This document shows, piece by piece, positions 20,478-29,588 of a stretch of 64,000 bases of DNA; within the stretch, counting starts at the first letter, position 1; every line of letters starts with the position of its first letter. This DNA is from Bog-532 sp963732345 (GTDB taxonomy: Bacteria > Actinomycetota > Actinomycetes > Streptosporangiales > Streptosporangiaceae). The stretch lies in contig CAVSZI010000002.1 in assembly GCA_963732345.1 (NCBI GenBank), positions 186,001 through 250,000 on the forward strand, written 5' to 3'. Below the pieces are notes generated by a model. It worked only from the letters and a program-made list of their open reading frames with translations. It searched no databases and had not been told where the DNA came from. A program made the translations under genes and the position numbers.

Positions 20478-22034
20478 ATGGGTGAGCACTACGATGTCAT
20501 CGTTATCGGAACCGGGGCGGGCGGCGGCACGCTCGCCCGCCACCTCGCCCCCTCGGGTAAGCGCGTCCTGCTGCTCGAGCGCGGGGACTGGCTGCCGCGC
20601 GAGCCGGAGAACTGGTCCACCGTCGACGTGTTCGTGGACGGCCGCTACATCTCGCCCGACAGCTGGTACGACCCGAAGGCCAAGTCCTTCTTCCAGCCGC
20701 AGGTGCATTACTTCGTCGGCGGCGCCACCAAGCTGTACGGAGCCGCGCTGTACCGGATGCGCGAGCAGGACTTCGGCGAACTGCATCACCATGACGGCCG
20801 CTCGCCGGCCTGGCCCATCTCCTATGAGGACATGGAGCCGTACTACACCGCCGCCGAGCAGCTCTACCAGGTGCACGGCGCGCGGGGCGAGGATCCGACC
20901 GAGCCGCCGGCCAGCGCGCCCTACCCGCACCCCGCGGTCTCCCACGAACCGCGCATCCAGCAGCTGTCCGATGACCTGGCCGCGGGCGGCTATCACCCGT
21001 TCCACGCGCCGTGCGGCATCCTGGTCAACGAGGCGGACCTGCCCTACAGCATCTGCGTGCGCTGCTCGGATTGCGACGGCTTCCCGTGCCCGCTGCACGC
21101 CAAGTCCGACGCCGAGGTGATCGGCGTCCGTCCCGCCCTCGAGCACGATAACGTCACGCTGCTGCGAAACGCGCGGGCAGTGAAGCTGGAGACCAACCCG
21201 GCCGGCACCGCGGTCACCCGGGTGGTGGTCGAGCACGACGGCGAGACCGGGCGGTACGAGGGTGACATCGTGGTCGTGGCCTGCGGCGCGGCCAACTCCG
21301 CCAAGCTGCTGCTGGCCTCCGCGAACGACAAGCACCCGGACGGGCTGGCCAACGGCTCTGACCAGGTGGGCCGCAACTTCATGTACCACGACAGCCAGGC
21401 CGTGCTCGCCCTGTCCAAGGACCCGAACCCGACCGTGTTCCAGAAGACCCTCGGCGTCAATGACTTCTACTTCCGCGGCCCCGACTTCGACTACCCGATG
21501 GGCAACATCCAGATGATCGGCAAGTCGCAGGCGGCGATGTTCCGCGGCGAGAAGCCGCTGGAGACCAAGTTCGCGCCGACCTGGGCCCTGCGCGACGTCG
21601 CGGACCACGCCGTCGACTTCTGGCTGTCCACCGAGGACCTGCCGCAGCCCGACAACCGGGTCACCCTCGGCCCGGACGGCAGCGTCCACCTGGCGTACAC
21701 ACCGAGCAACCCCACGGCCGCCAAGCGGCTGTACGCCCAGCTCCATTCGATGCTGGGCTCGCTCGGTATGCACCCTGGCCACCTGGCGCACCGGTTCGCG
21801 TACATGAAAACCGACATCCCGGTCGCCGGCTGCGCGCACCAGGCCGGCACCGTCCGGTTCGGCACCGACCCGGCCACGTCGGTGCTCAACCCCGACTGCC
21901 GGGCCCACGAACTCGACAACCTCTACGTCGTCGACACCAGCTTCTTCCCGAGTATCAGCGCGGTGAACCCCGCCCTCACCGCGATGGCCAACGCCGTCCG
22001 GGTCGGCGACCACCTGCTCGAACGGCTCGCCTGA
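20478..22034 (+). CDS. GMC-family flavin oxidoreductase
   Basis: A 518-residue FAD-dependent alcohol/sugar oxidase or dehydrogenase. The N-terminal dinucleotide motif is VIVIGTGAGGGTLARHLA, and GGATKLYGAALYRM fits the GMC signature region. The C-terminal catalytic His lies in GCAHQAGTVRFG, followed by LYVVDTSFFPSISAVNPALT. A Cys-rich segment (CVRCSDCDGFPCPLHAK) occurs in GMC relatives acting on sugars or choline-like alcohols. ATG follows GGAAGGGAAC. Electron acceptor and substrate are unknown. It lies next to the glgX deletion point and upstream of the cytochrome bd genes. Confidence 0.87.
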   Translation: MGEHYDVIVIGTGAGGGTLARHLAPSGKRVLLLERGDWLPREPENWSTVDVFVDGRYISPDSWYDPKAKSFFQPQVHYFVGGATKLYGAALYRMREQDFGELHHHDGRSPAWPISYEDMEPYYTAAEQLYQVHGARGEDPTEPPASAPYPHPAVSHEPRIQQLSDDLAAGGYHPFHAPCGILVNEADLPYSICVRCSDCDGFPCPLHAKSDAEVIGVRPALEHDNVTLLRNARAVKLETNPAGTAVTRVVVEHDGETGRYEGDIVVVACGAANSAKLLLASANDKHPDGLANGSDQVGRNFMYHDSQAVLALSKDPNPTVFQKTLGVNDFYFRGPDFDYPMGNIQMIGKSQAAMFRGEKPLETKFAPTWALRDVADHAVDFWLSTEDLPQPDNRVTLGPDGSVHLAYTPSNPTAAKRLYAQLHSMLGSLGMHPGHLAHRFAYMKTDIPVAGCAHQAGTVRFGTDPATSVLNPDCRAHELDNLYVVDTSFFPSISAVNPALTAMANAVRVGDHLLERLA

Positions 22035-22224
22035 GCGGCAGGGCGCTCCGCGCACAGGGCTATCACCCCCAAAGGATGATGCCCGGCGAGTTGGCGGCGA
22101 CGACAGTAAGGATCAATGAGCCGGTGTCCAGGCAGATCCATGGCGGCGCGGGCCGTGACAGCGGGCTGCCGGGCCGTTTCACGTCCGGCGAGTCGCTCCG
22201 CGGCTCTTGTAACCGGGGGAGTAG

Positions 22225-23610
22225 ATGACGAACGTCGATCTGGCGCGGGTGGAGTTCGCGTTTGTGTCAATCAATCATTTCTTCTTCGTGCCGATCACGA
22301 TCGGGCTGGCGTTCCTGACCGCGCTGCTGCAGACGGCGTGGGTTCGCACCAAACGGGATGAGTACCTGCGGCTGACCCGGTTCTTCGGCACGCTGCTGGT
22401 CATCAACGTGGCGATCGGCGTGGTGACCGGCGTGGTGCAGGAGTTCCAGTTCGGGATGAACTGGGGGCAGTACTCGCGGCTGGTCGGCAACATCTTCGGC
22501 GCGCCGCTGGCAATGGAGGGGCTGGCCGCGTTCTTCCTGGAGTCGACGTTCCTGGGACTGTGGCTGTTCGGCTGGGACCGGCTGCCGCGCCGGATCCACC
22601 TGCTGACGATCTGGGCGGTCTCGTTCGGTTCCGCGCTGTCGGCGGCGTTCATCTTGGCGGCCAACTCCTGGATGCAGCACCCGGTCGGCTACGTGATGGT
22701 GAACGGCAAGCCGCAGCTGAACGACATCTGGGCGGTGTTCACCAACCCGGTGTTCGTGTGGGGATACGCCAAGGTGCTGTTCGCGTCGCTGGTCACCGGC
22801 GCCGTGGTCATGCTGGCGGTCTCGGCGTGGCAGCTGCGGCACGGCGGGGAGCGGGAGGTGTTCACCCGGTCGGCGCGGCTGGCGCTGATCATCTTGGTCC
22901 CGGCGATCTTGTTCACCATGCTGGTGGGCGATGAGCTGGGCGTGATCGAGGCCCGGTACCAGCCGATGAAGATCGCGGCGGCGGAGGCGCAGTGGACCAC
23001 CTGCCAGCCGTGCTCGTTCTCGCTGTTCCAGATCGGCGGCGGCAACAACGACCAGACCCCGACCGAGATCATCGCGATCCCGCACCTGCTGTCCCTGCTG
23101 GCCACCAACCACTGGAACGGCCAGGTGGTCGGGCTGAACCCGCTGCAGTCGCAGTACACCAAGCAGTTCGGCCCCGGCTACTACGTGCCGAACGTCTTCA
23201 TCCAGTACTGGGCGATGCGGGCGATGGCCTACCTGGGTATGGTGGTCCTGTTCATCGCCGCATGGGGGTTGTGGCTGATCCGGCGCAAGAAACTCGCGAC
23301 GTCCCGGGTGTTCCTCTGGGTGGCGGTGTGGGGGGCGGTGCTGCCGTTCCTGATGAATACCGCGGGCTGGTTCCTGACCGAAAGCGGCCGGCAGCCGTGG
23401 ATCGTGCAGGGCATCATGCTGACCAAGAACGGGATCTCACCGACCGTCAGCGTCACCACGCTCTGGATCAGCCTGATCGCGTTCATCCTGCTGTACGGCA
23501 CGCTCGGCACCGTCGACCTGATCTTGATGCTGCGGTACTCCCGCGAGCAGCTGCCGCCCCCGCGCACCGAGACCGACGCGGACGCGCCGGTGCCGGCCGT
23601 CCTGTATTGA
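22225..23610 (+). CDS. cydA: cytochrome bd ubiquinol/menaquinol oxidase subunit I
   Basis: A 461-residue membrane subunit that binds hemes b558, b595 and d and oxidises quinol with reduction of O2 to water. Visible are the N-terminal FVSINHFFFVPITIGLAF with a heme-ligand His, EGLAAFFLESTFLGLWLFGW, the GRQPW motif (ESGRQPWIVQGIM) and a short Q-loop type spacing. The start has a strong GGGGGAG. cydB follows after 9 bases; cydDC, needed for assembly, lie 4 kb downstream. Such oxidases usually serve low-oxygen or stressed conditions. Confidence 0.95.
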   Translation: MTNVDLARVEFAFVSINHFFFVPITIGLAFLTALLQTAWVRTKRDEYLRLTRFFGTLLVINVAIGVVTGVVQEFQFGMNWGQYSRLVGNIFGAPLAMEGLAAFFLESTFLGLWLFGWDRLPRRIHLLTIWAVSFGSALSAAFILAANSWMQHPVGYVMVNGKPQLNDIWAVFTNPVFVWGYAKVLFASLVTGAVVMLAVSAWQLRHGGEREVFTRSARLALIILVPAILFTMLVGDELGVIEARYQPMKIAAAEAQWTTCQPCSFSLFQIGGGNNDQTPTEIIAIPHLLSLLATNHWNGQVVGLNPLQSQYTKQFGPGYYVPNVFIQYWAMRAMAYLGMVVLFIAAWGLWLIRRKKLATSRVFLWVAVWGAVLPFLMNTAGWFLTESGRQPWIVQGIMLTKNGISPTVSVTTLWISLIAFILLYGTLGTVDLILMLRYSREQLPPPRTETDADAPVPAVLY

Positions 23611-23619
23611 GGGGTCACG

Positions 23620-24702
23620 ATGGGCAGTCTCGTCCCGTTCTGGTACATCGTCATCGCGGTGTTGTGGACCGGCTTTTTCATCCTCGAGGGGTTCGACTTC
23701 GGCGTCGGCATGCTGCACAGCGTGATCGGCACCGACGAGGCCGGCCGCCGGGCGGCCATCAACACGATCGGGCCGCTGTGGGACGGCAACGAAGTCTGGC
23801 TGATCGTGGCCGGGGCCGCCATGTTCGCCGCGTTCCCGGGCTGGTACGCGACGATGTTCTCGGCCTACAATCTCGCGCTGGTCCTGCTGCTGGCCTCCCT
23901 GATCGTCCGCGGTGTGGCCTTTGAGTACCGCGGCAAGCGCGACGCGGCACGCTGGCGCCGCACCTGGGATGTGCTGCTGACCGCGGGCAGCCTGCTGGCC
24001 CCGCTGCTGATCGGCGTGGCCCTGGCCGGATTGCTGCACGGGCTGCCCATCAACTCGGCCCAGAACTACACCGGCTCGTTCTGGGAACTGCTCCAGCCCT
24101 ACGCCCTGTTCACCGGCATCACCCTGGTCCTGGTCTGCCTGCTGCACGGCGCGACGTTCTTGTGCCTGAAGACCACCGGCGACATGCGCGAGCGGTCCTG
24201 GCAGGTGGCCCGCCGCGTGGCCCCCTTCACCGGCGCCGCCGTCATCGGCTTCATCATCTGGACGCACGTGACCGCGAGTACCACCTTCTTCCTCAACGTG
24301 ATCGAACTGCTCGCCGTGCTCGCCGTCATCGCCGCCGTCTGGCTGGTCTACGAGCACCGCGAGGGCTTCGCCTTCGCCGCGACCACGGTCACCATCGCGT
24401 CCTGCATCCTGTCGATCTTTGTTGACCTCTACCCCAACGTGATGGTCTCCAGCACCAACCCGGCGTACAACCTCACCGTGCACAACACAGCGTCCGGAGG
24501 TTACTCACTCAAGGTGATGACCGTCGTCGTCGTCATCCTCCTGCCGGTGGTACTCGCCTACCAGACCTGGACCTACTACGTGTTCCGGCGGCGCGTCAGC
24601 CGCCAGGACTTCCAGCCGCCAGCGTCCAGCGCGCCGGACGGCGTCCCTCCCAAGCCGGTAACAAGCCCCGAAGCCGACCCGACAGCCACAAGCGGCCACT
24701 GA
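23620..24702 (+). CDS. cydB: cytochrome bd oxidase subunit II
   Basis: A 360-residue membrane protein with about nine helices, partner of CydA. Signature: FWYIVIAVLWTGFFILEGFD, then GPLWDGNEVWLIVAGAAMFAAFPGWYATMFS. A Pro/Ser-rich 40-residue cytosolic tail extends beyond the usual end. ATG follows GAGGGGTCACG. It is translationally close to cydA and followed by zwf after 122 bp. Confidence 0.95.
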   Translation: MGSLVPFWYIVIAVLWTGFFILEGFDFGVGMLHSVIGTDEAGRRAAINTIGPLWDGNEVWLIVAGAAMFAAFPGWYATMFSAYNLALVLLLASLIVRGVAFEYRGKRDAARWRRTWDVLLTAGSLLAPLLIGVALAGLLHGLPINSAQNYTGSFWELLQPYALFTGITLVLVCLLHGATFLCLKTTGDMRERSWQVARRVAPFTGAAVIGFIIWTHVTASTTFFLNVIELLAVLAVIAAVWLVYEHREGFAFAATTVTIASCILSIFVDLYPNVMVSSTNPAYNLTVHNTASGGYSLKVMTVVVVILLPVVLAYQTWTYYVFRRRVSRQDFQPPASSAPDGVPPKPVTSPEADPTATSGH

Positions 24703-24824
24703 TCGCAGACGCCCGTGGCCCGCAGGTCGCATCACGCGATCACCCGCTCTGAGTGATGGCAGGAAGGCTGCGGGCGGGATCAGATGAACAACGCGCGATC
24801 AAGCAGATCGTTGGAGGAGCTGAC

Positions 24825-26202
24825 ATGGCGACAAATGAAGTTGACGCGCTGGTGATTTTCGGCGCGACCGGTGACCTGGCGAAGATTGAGACCTTCCCGG
24901 CGCTGGTGGGGCTGGTCAAACGCGGCGTGCTGGACGTCCCGGTGATCGGGGTGGCCAAGAGCGGGTGGGGCCTTGAGCAGTTCCGCGATTATGCCACCGC
25001 GTCGCTGAAGCTCAACGGGATGGACCCCACCGACCCGGCGGCCGTCAAGATGCTCAGCCTGCTGCGGTACGTGGACGGGGACCTCGGCGACGACGCCACC
25101 TACAAGGCCATGTCGGATCAGATCGGCGCGGGCCAGCAGGTCCTGTTCTACATGGAGGTGCCGGCCCAGCTGTTCGGGCGGATCGCGCAGGGGATCGCGT
25201 CGGCCTGGCCGCACGAAGGGCGCGCGGGTGATGGTGGAGAAGCCGTTCGGAACCGACCTGGCCAGCTCGCGGCAGCTGAATGACACCATGCACCAGTACT
25301 TCCCGGAAGAGGCCATCTTCCGGGTCGACGACTGGCTGGCCTTCGACCCGGTGGAGAACGTGCTGTTCGTCCGGTTCGCCAACTCGGTGATCGAGCCGCT
25401 GCTCAACCGGACCTACGTGGAGAGCCTCCAGATCACCATGGCGGAGGCGTTCGACGTCGCCGACCGCGGCCGGTTCTACGACCGGACCGGTGCCATCCGG
25501 GACGTGCTGCAGAACCACATGCTCCAGGTACTGGCCACCATCTTGGCCGAGCCGCCGAGCGCGCACGGTCTTTCCGGCTGGCGGGACGCCAAGCAGCAGG
25601 TGGTGAACGCGCTGAGCCCGCTGACCCCGCAGAACACGGTGCGCGGCCAGTACGAGGGCTACCGCCAGGTGGACGGCGTCGACCCGAATTCGACCGTGGA
25701 GACGTACGTCGCGGTCCGGCTCACGGCCGATACCTGGCGCTGGGCGGGGGTGCCGATCCTGATCCGGGCGGGCAAGACCATGCCGGTCACCGCCACCGAG
25801 ATCACCATCACGTTCAAGCCGGTGCCGCACGACGTGTTCGGGATCGAGCCCGCCAGGCCAGCGGACATGCTGAGGTTCCGGATCTGGCCGGAGACGGCGG
25901 TCGGTCTCACCCTGCACGGGAAGAAGCCCGGGGCCGGCTGGGAGCCGCAGGCCGAAGAGCTGGGGTTCGCGCAGCAGCCCGGATCCGACATCCGCCCCTA
26001 TGACCGGCTGATCGGCGCGGCGCTGGACGGGGACCGGTGGCTGTTCGCCCGGCAGGACACGGTGGAGGCCGCGTGGGAGATCGTCGACCCGGTACTTGGC
26101 GATGTCGTCCCCGTGCACCCCTACGCCAGGGCCAGCTGGGGTCCCAAGGAGGCGGACCGGCTACTGACCGACCGGGACATTTGGTACGACCCGGCAGGCT
26201 GA
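24825..26202 (+). pseudogene. zwf: glucose-6-phosphate dehydrogenase, single-base frameshift
   Basis: Two frames form one G6PD (NADP-dependent oxidation of glucose 6-phosphate). The first, ATG 24825 after GGAGGAGC, gives FGATGDLAKIETFPALVGLV and runs to GIASA. Removing the T at 25206 restores ASAGRTKGARVMVEKPFGTDL exactly, joining the second frame. The second part has DVLQNHMLQVLA with the catalytic-base His and PILIRAGKTMP. As read, the protein is cut after about 125 correct residues. The substrate motif usually R-I-D-H-Y-L-G-K reads RVDDWLAF here, replacing the His by Asp. The gene sits inside the cyd/ndh block. Confidence 0.88.
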
Positions 26203-26222
26203 CCGAGGAGGCGGAGCATGCC

Positions 26223-27701
26223 ATGACAGACCAATCTGGCCAGCGTCGTGTGGTGATCGTGGGCGGCGGCTTCGCCGGCCTGTTCGCGGTCCGCGCGCTC
26301 AGGCGCAGCGCCTCGGTGACGCTGATCGACAGGGCTCAGCATCACGTCTTCCAGCCGCTGCTCTACCAGTGCTCGACCGGCATCATGTCCGAGGGGAAGA
26401 TCGCCGCCCCGCTGCGTGACCTGCTCAAGAAACACAAGAACGTCGACTGCGTCATGGCCGAGGTGTCCGATTTTGATGTCGAAGGCCGGCGCGTCATCGC
26501 CAGGCGGATCGGCGGCGACCGCATCGAGTTCGGTTACGACGACCTCATCGTCGCCGCCGGAGTCCGGCAATCCTACTTCGGCCATCCCGAGTTCGCCCGC
26601 TGGGCACCGGGCATGAAGACGATCTCCGATGCGCTCTCGATCCGGCGCCGGGTATACGGCGCCTTCGAGATGGCGGACACGGCCACCGACCCGGAGGAAC
26701 GCCGCACCTACCTCACCTTCGCCCTGGTCGGCGCGGGCCCGACCGGCGTGGAACTGGCGGGGCAGCTCCGGGAGGTCGCCACCAAGACGCTCCGCGCCGA
26801 GTTCCGGAACATCAAACCGGAGGATGCCCGGGTCCTGCTCTTCGACGGCGGCAGCGCGCCGCTGGCCATGTTCGGCCCGAAATTGTCGCAGAAGGCCGCC
26901 AGCGCGCTCGACAAGCTGGGCGTCGAGCAGCACATGGGATCGATCGTCACCCACGTCGACGAGGGCTGGATACTGGTCCGGGACCACGACGGCGCGGAGA
27001 CTCGCTACGACGTAGGTACCACGCTGTGGACCGCCGGGGTGGAAGCCCCGCCTATCGCCAAGGTTCTCGCGACCGCCACCGGCGCCCAGCAGGACAGGTC
27101 CGGGCGCATCCTGGTCGAGAAGAACCTCACCATCCCCGACCATCCCGAGATTTCCGTCCTGGGCGACATGATGAGCCTGGACAAGCTCCCCGGGGTCGCC
27201 GAGGTGGCGATGCAGTCCGGGCTCTACGCCGGGCACCGCATCCGGCGCCGGGCCTCGGGAAAAATCGAGGAGAAGCCGTTCCGTTACCGTGACCTCGGCT
27301 CGGCGGCCTACATTTCCCGCGGCAAGGCCGTCGTCTCAGTCGGGCCGCTGCAGGTCAACGGCTTCCTGGGCTGGTGGATCTGGCTGTTCATCCACATCGC
27401 CTTCCTGACCGGCTTCCGCAACCGCATCGGCGCGTTGTTCACCTGGTGGTTCGCCTTCACCCGCGACATCCGCCGCGAGCGGACCTTCACCACCCAGCAA
27501 ATCGAGACTTTGCGGGACGTCTACACGCTTCCCCTCGGCCCCGACACGGGCACCGCAGCGCTGGAACCGGCGACCGGCAGGCACGCCGCCGCGACCCCGG
27601 AAACGGCAACGGGCGCGACGCCTGCGGCGCCGCAGGCGCATGCCAACGTGCCGAGCGACCCGGTCCAAGCGGCCGGGAAACCCCAGAAAACCGCCGAGTA
27701 G
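26223..27701 (+). CDS. ndh: type II NADH dehydrogenase (NDH-2)
   Basis: A 492-residue FAD enzyme that passes electrons from NADH to quinone without pumping protons. FAD motif VVIVGGGFAGLFAVRAL and LIDRAQHHVFQPLLYQ are at the N-terminus. The NAD motif is FALVGAGPTGVELAGQL, and later come GDMMSLDKLPGVAEVAMQSG and a C-terminal membrane-docking region (LGWWIWLFIHIAFLTGF, FTWWFAF). A disordered Ala/Thr/Pro tail of about 50 residues ends the protein. ATG 26223 follows GAGGAGG; the frame extends upstream inside zwf. Located between cydAB and cydDC, it would supply quinol directly to cytochrome bd. Confidence 0.92.
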   Translation: MTDQSGQRRVVIVGGGFAGLFAVRALRRSASVTLIDRAQHHVFQPLLYQCSTGIMSEGKIAAPLRDLLKKHKNVDCVMAEVSDFDVEGRRVIARRIGGDRIEFGYDDLIVAAGVRQSYFGHPEFARWAPGMKTISDALSIRRRVYGAFEMADTATDPEERRTYLTFALVGAGPTGVELAGQLREVATKTLRAEFRNIKPEDARVLLFDGGSAPLAMFGPKLSQKAASALDKLGVEQHMGSIVTHVDEGWILVRDHDGAETRYDVGTTLWTAGVEAPPIAKVLATATGAQQDRSGRILVEKNLTIPDHPEISVLGDMMSLDKLPGVAEVAMQSGLYAGHRIRRRASGKIEEKPFRYRDLGSAAYISRGKAVVSVGPLQVNGFLGWWIWLFIHIAFLTGFRNRIGALFTWWFAFTRDIRRERTFTTQQIETLRDVYTLPLGPDTGTAALEPATGRHAAATPETATGATPAAPQAHANVPSDPVQAAGKPQKTAE

Positions 27702-27797
27702 GCCGGCTATCGGTGTACCGGGTGTTCTGATGATTATCCGCTGCCAGGCTCGCGCCTCCACTGAGGTGCATGAGCGCTGCTACGCCGAGCCGCCCAG

Positions 27798-29588
27798 TTG
27801 ACGCGCACGGCAGGCCAGCCCGGTGGGCGGGCGACAACGAATCTGGCGCCAACCAGAAGGGGCCGCGGGCCGGTTGATCCGCGGCTGCTGCGTTATGCCC
27901 GCAGCGCCCGCGGCTACCTCGTGGTTACTGTGGCCCTCGGACTGGCCGCGACGGCGCTGATCCTGGCCCAGGCCGGCCTGCTCGCCCACGCCCTGGCCAC
28001 CGCTGCTCGCGGCGACGTCGCGGCTACCCTCACGGGCACGCTGGTGGCGCTGCTGGTCGTGGTGGCGGCGCGGGCGGCCGTGAGCCACGGCGGGGAGGTA
28101 ACGGCCCTGCGCGCGGCCGCGACCGTGAAATCGCAGCTGCGCCGCGCGCTCACCGCCCATTCGTTGCGGCTGGGCCCGCTGTGGCTGGGCGGTCAGCGGG
28201 CGGGCGAGATCGCCACCCTGAGCACCCGGGGCCTGGACGGGCTGGATTCCTATTTCGCCCGCTATCTGCCGCAGCTCGTTCTCGCGGTCCTGGTGCCCAT
28301 CGCGGTGCTGGCCCGGGTGGCGGCCGCGGACTGGATCTCGGCGGTGGTCATCGCCGTGACGCTGCCGCTGATCCCGGTATTCGCGGTGCTGGTCGGCTGG
28401 CATACCAAGGCGCAGACGCGGCGGCAGTGGCGGCTGCTGGCCACCCTCGGCGGGCACTTCCTCGACGTGGTCGAGGGCCTGCCCACGCTGAAGGTGTTCG
28501 GCCGGTCCAGGGCGCAGGAAGACGTGATCGCCAAGGTCACCGAGGACTACCGGGCTACCACCATGTCCACCCTGCGGGTGGCGTTTCTGTCCGCGCTCGT
28601 GCTGGAGCTGGCCGCCGCAGTGGCGACCGCGCTCGTCGCGGTCGAGGTCGGGCTCCGGCTGCTCTACGGTCACCTGGGCTATCAGACGGCGCTGCTGGTG
28701 CTCCTGCTCACGCCGGAGGCATACCTGCCGCTGCGGGCGCTCGGCGCCCAGTTCCACGCGAGCATGGAAGGGGCCGCCGCGGCCGGGCGCGTTTTCGAGA
28801 TCCTGGACACCCCGGTGCCGGCCGGGCAGCAGGCCCAGCAGGCCGGGCCGGCCCCGGGCCGGGCGACGGCGGACCTGCGGATCGCCGAGATCAGACTGAA
28901 CGGGGTCACCGTCGCCTATCCAGGCCGGCCTCGCCCGGCTCTGGACGGGGTGAGCCTGACCATCGCGCCGGGGGAACGGATCGTCCTCACCGGGGCGAGC
29001 GGTGCGGGCAAGAGCACGCTGCTGGCCCTGCTGCTCCGCTTCATGGCTCCGGCGGCCGGGACCATCGAGGCGGGCGGCGGCGACGTGGCCGGGATGGATC
29101 TGCCGCAGTGGCGGCGGCAGATCGCGTGGGTCCCGCAGCAGCCGTACCTGTTCGCCGCAAGCGCGGCGGACAATATCGCGCTCGGCCAGCCCGGCGCGAG
29201 CCGCGATGCCATCGGCCGGGCCGCCCGGCTGGCGGGGGCCGCCGAGTTCATCGAGCGGCTGCCGGCCGGATACGACACGCCGCTCGGCGAGCGCGGCCTG
29301 CGGCTGTCCGCGGGCCAGCGTCAGCGGATCGCGCTGGCCCGCGCGTTCCTGCGGGACGCTCCCTTGCTGCTCCTCGACGAGCCCTCCGCTCACCTGGACC
29401 CGGCCGGTACCCGGCTGATCGGGACCGCCATCGACACCGCCCTGGCCGATCGCACCGTGATTCTGGTCAGCCACGGCCAGGGCTGGTCTGCCGGCGGTCG
29501 CTGCCGGGTCATCAGCCTGGATCAGGGGAGGCTGGTACCGACGGCCGGTTCCGTGCGGCCGGCGGCCCAGGCGGCGGTGACCAGGTGA
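27798..29588 (+). CDS. cydD: CydD-type ABC transporter half (cytochrome bd assembly)
   Basis: A 596-residue ABC exporter half-transporter. Six membrane helices, with the motif YFARYLPQLVLAVLVPIAV typical of CydD, are followed by an ATPase domain. That domain has Walker A GASGAGKST, the signature RLSAGQRQR and Walker B LLLLDEPSAHLD. CydDC exports cysteine/glutathione or heme-linked thiols and is required for active cytochrome bd. The start TTG at 27798 has a poor ribosome binding site, so a downstream start is possible. It overlaps cydC by GTGA. Confidence 0.92.
   Translation: MTRTAGQPGGRATTNLAPTRRGRGPVDPRLLRYARSARGYLVVTVALGLAATALILAQAGLLAHALATAARGDVAATLTGTLVALLVVVAARAAVSHGGEVTALRAAATVKSQLRRALTAHSLRLGPLWLGGQRAGEIATLSTRGLDGLDSYFARYLPQLVLAVLVPIAVLARVAAADWISAVVIAVTLPLIPVFAVLVGWHTKAQTRRQWRLLATLGGHFLDVVEGLPTLKVFGRSRAQEDVIAKVTEDYRATTMSTLRVAFLSALVLELAAAVATALVAVEVGLRLLYGHLGYQTALLVLLLTPEAYLPLRALGAQFHASMEGAAAAGRVFEILDTPVPAGQQAQQAGPAPGRATADLRIAEIRLNGVTVAYPGRPRPALDGVSLTIAPGERIVLTGASGAGKSTLLALLLRFMAPAAGTIEAGGGDVAGMDLPQWRRQIAWVPQQPYLFAASAADNIALGQPGASRDAIGRAARLAGAAEFIERLPAGYDTPLGERGLRLSAGQRQRIALARAFLRDAPLLLLDEPSAHLDPAGTRLIGTAIDTALADRTVILVSHGQGWSAGGRCRVISLDQGRLVPTAGSVRPAAQAAVTR

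Noticed and set aside
20377..21120. C-terminal extension of GlgX to 586 residues
   Set aside because: This part is the GMC gene read in a wrong frame (Arg/Ser/Thr-rich without pattern). Only codons up to about 20376 belong to GlgX.
20301..22055. 584-codon minus-strand frame opposite the GMC gene
   Set aside because: Same reason: antisense of a well-supported enzyme, no recognisable motif, no ribosome binding site.
22035..22224. Rex-type operator upstream of cydA
   Set aside because: I searched for TTGTGAA and TTCACAA half-sites in the 190-bp leader and found no convincing pair.
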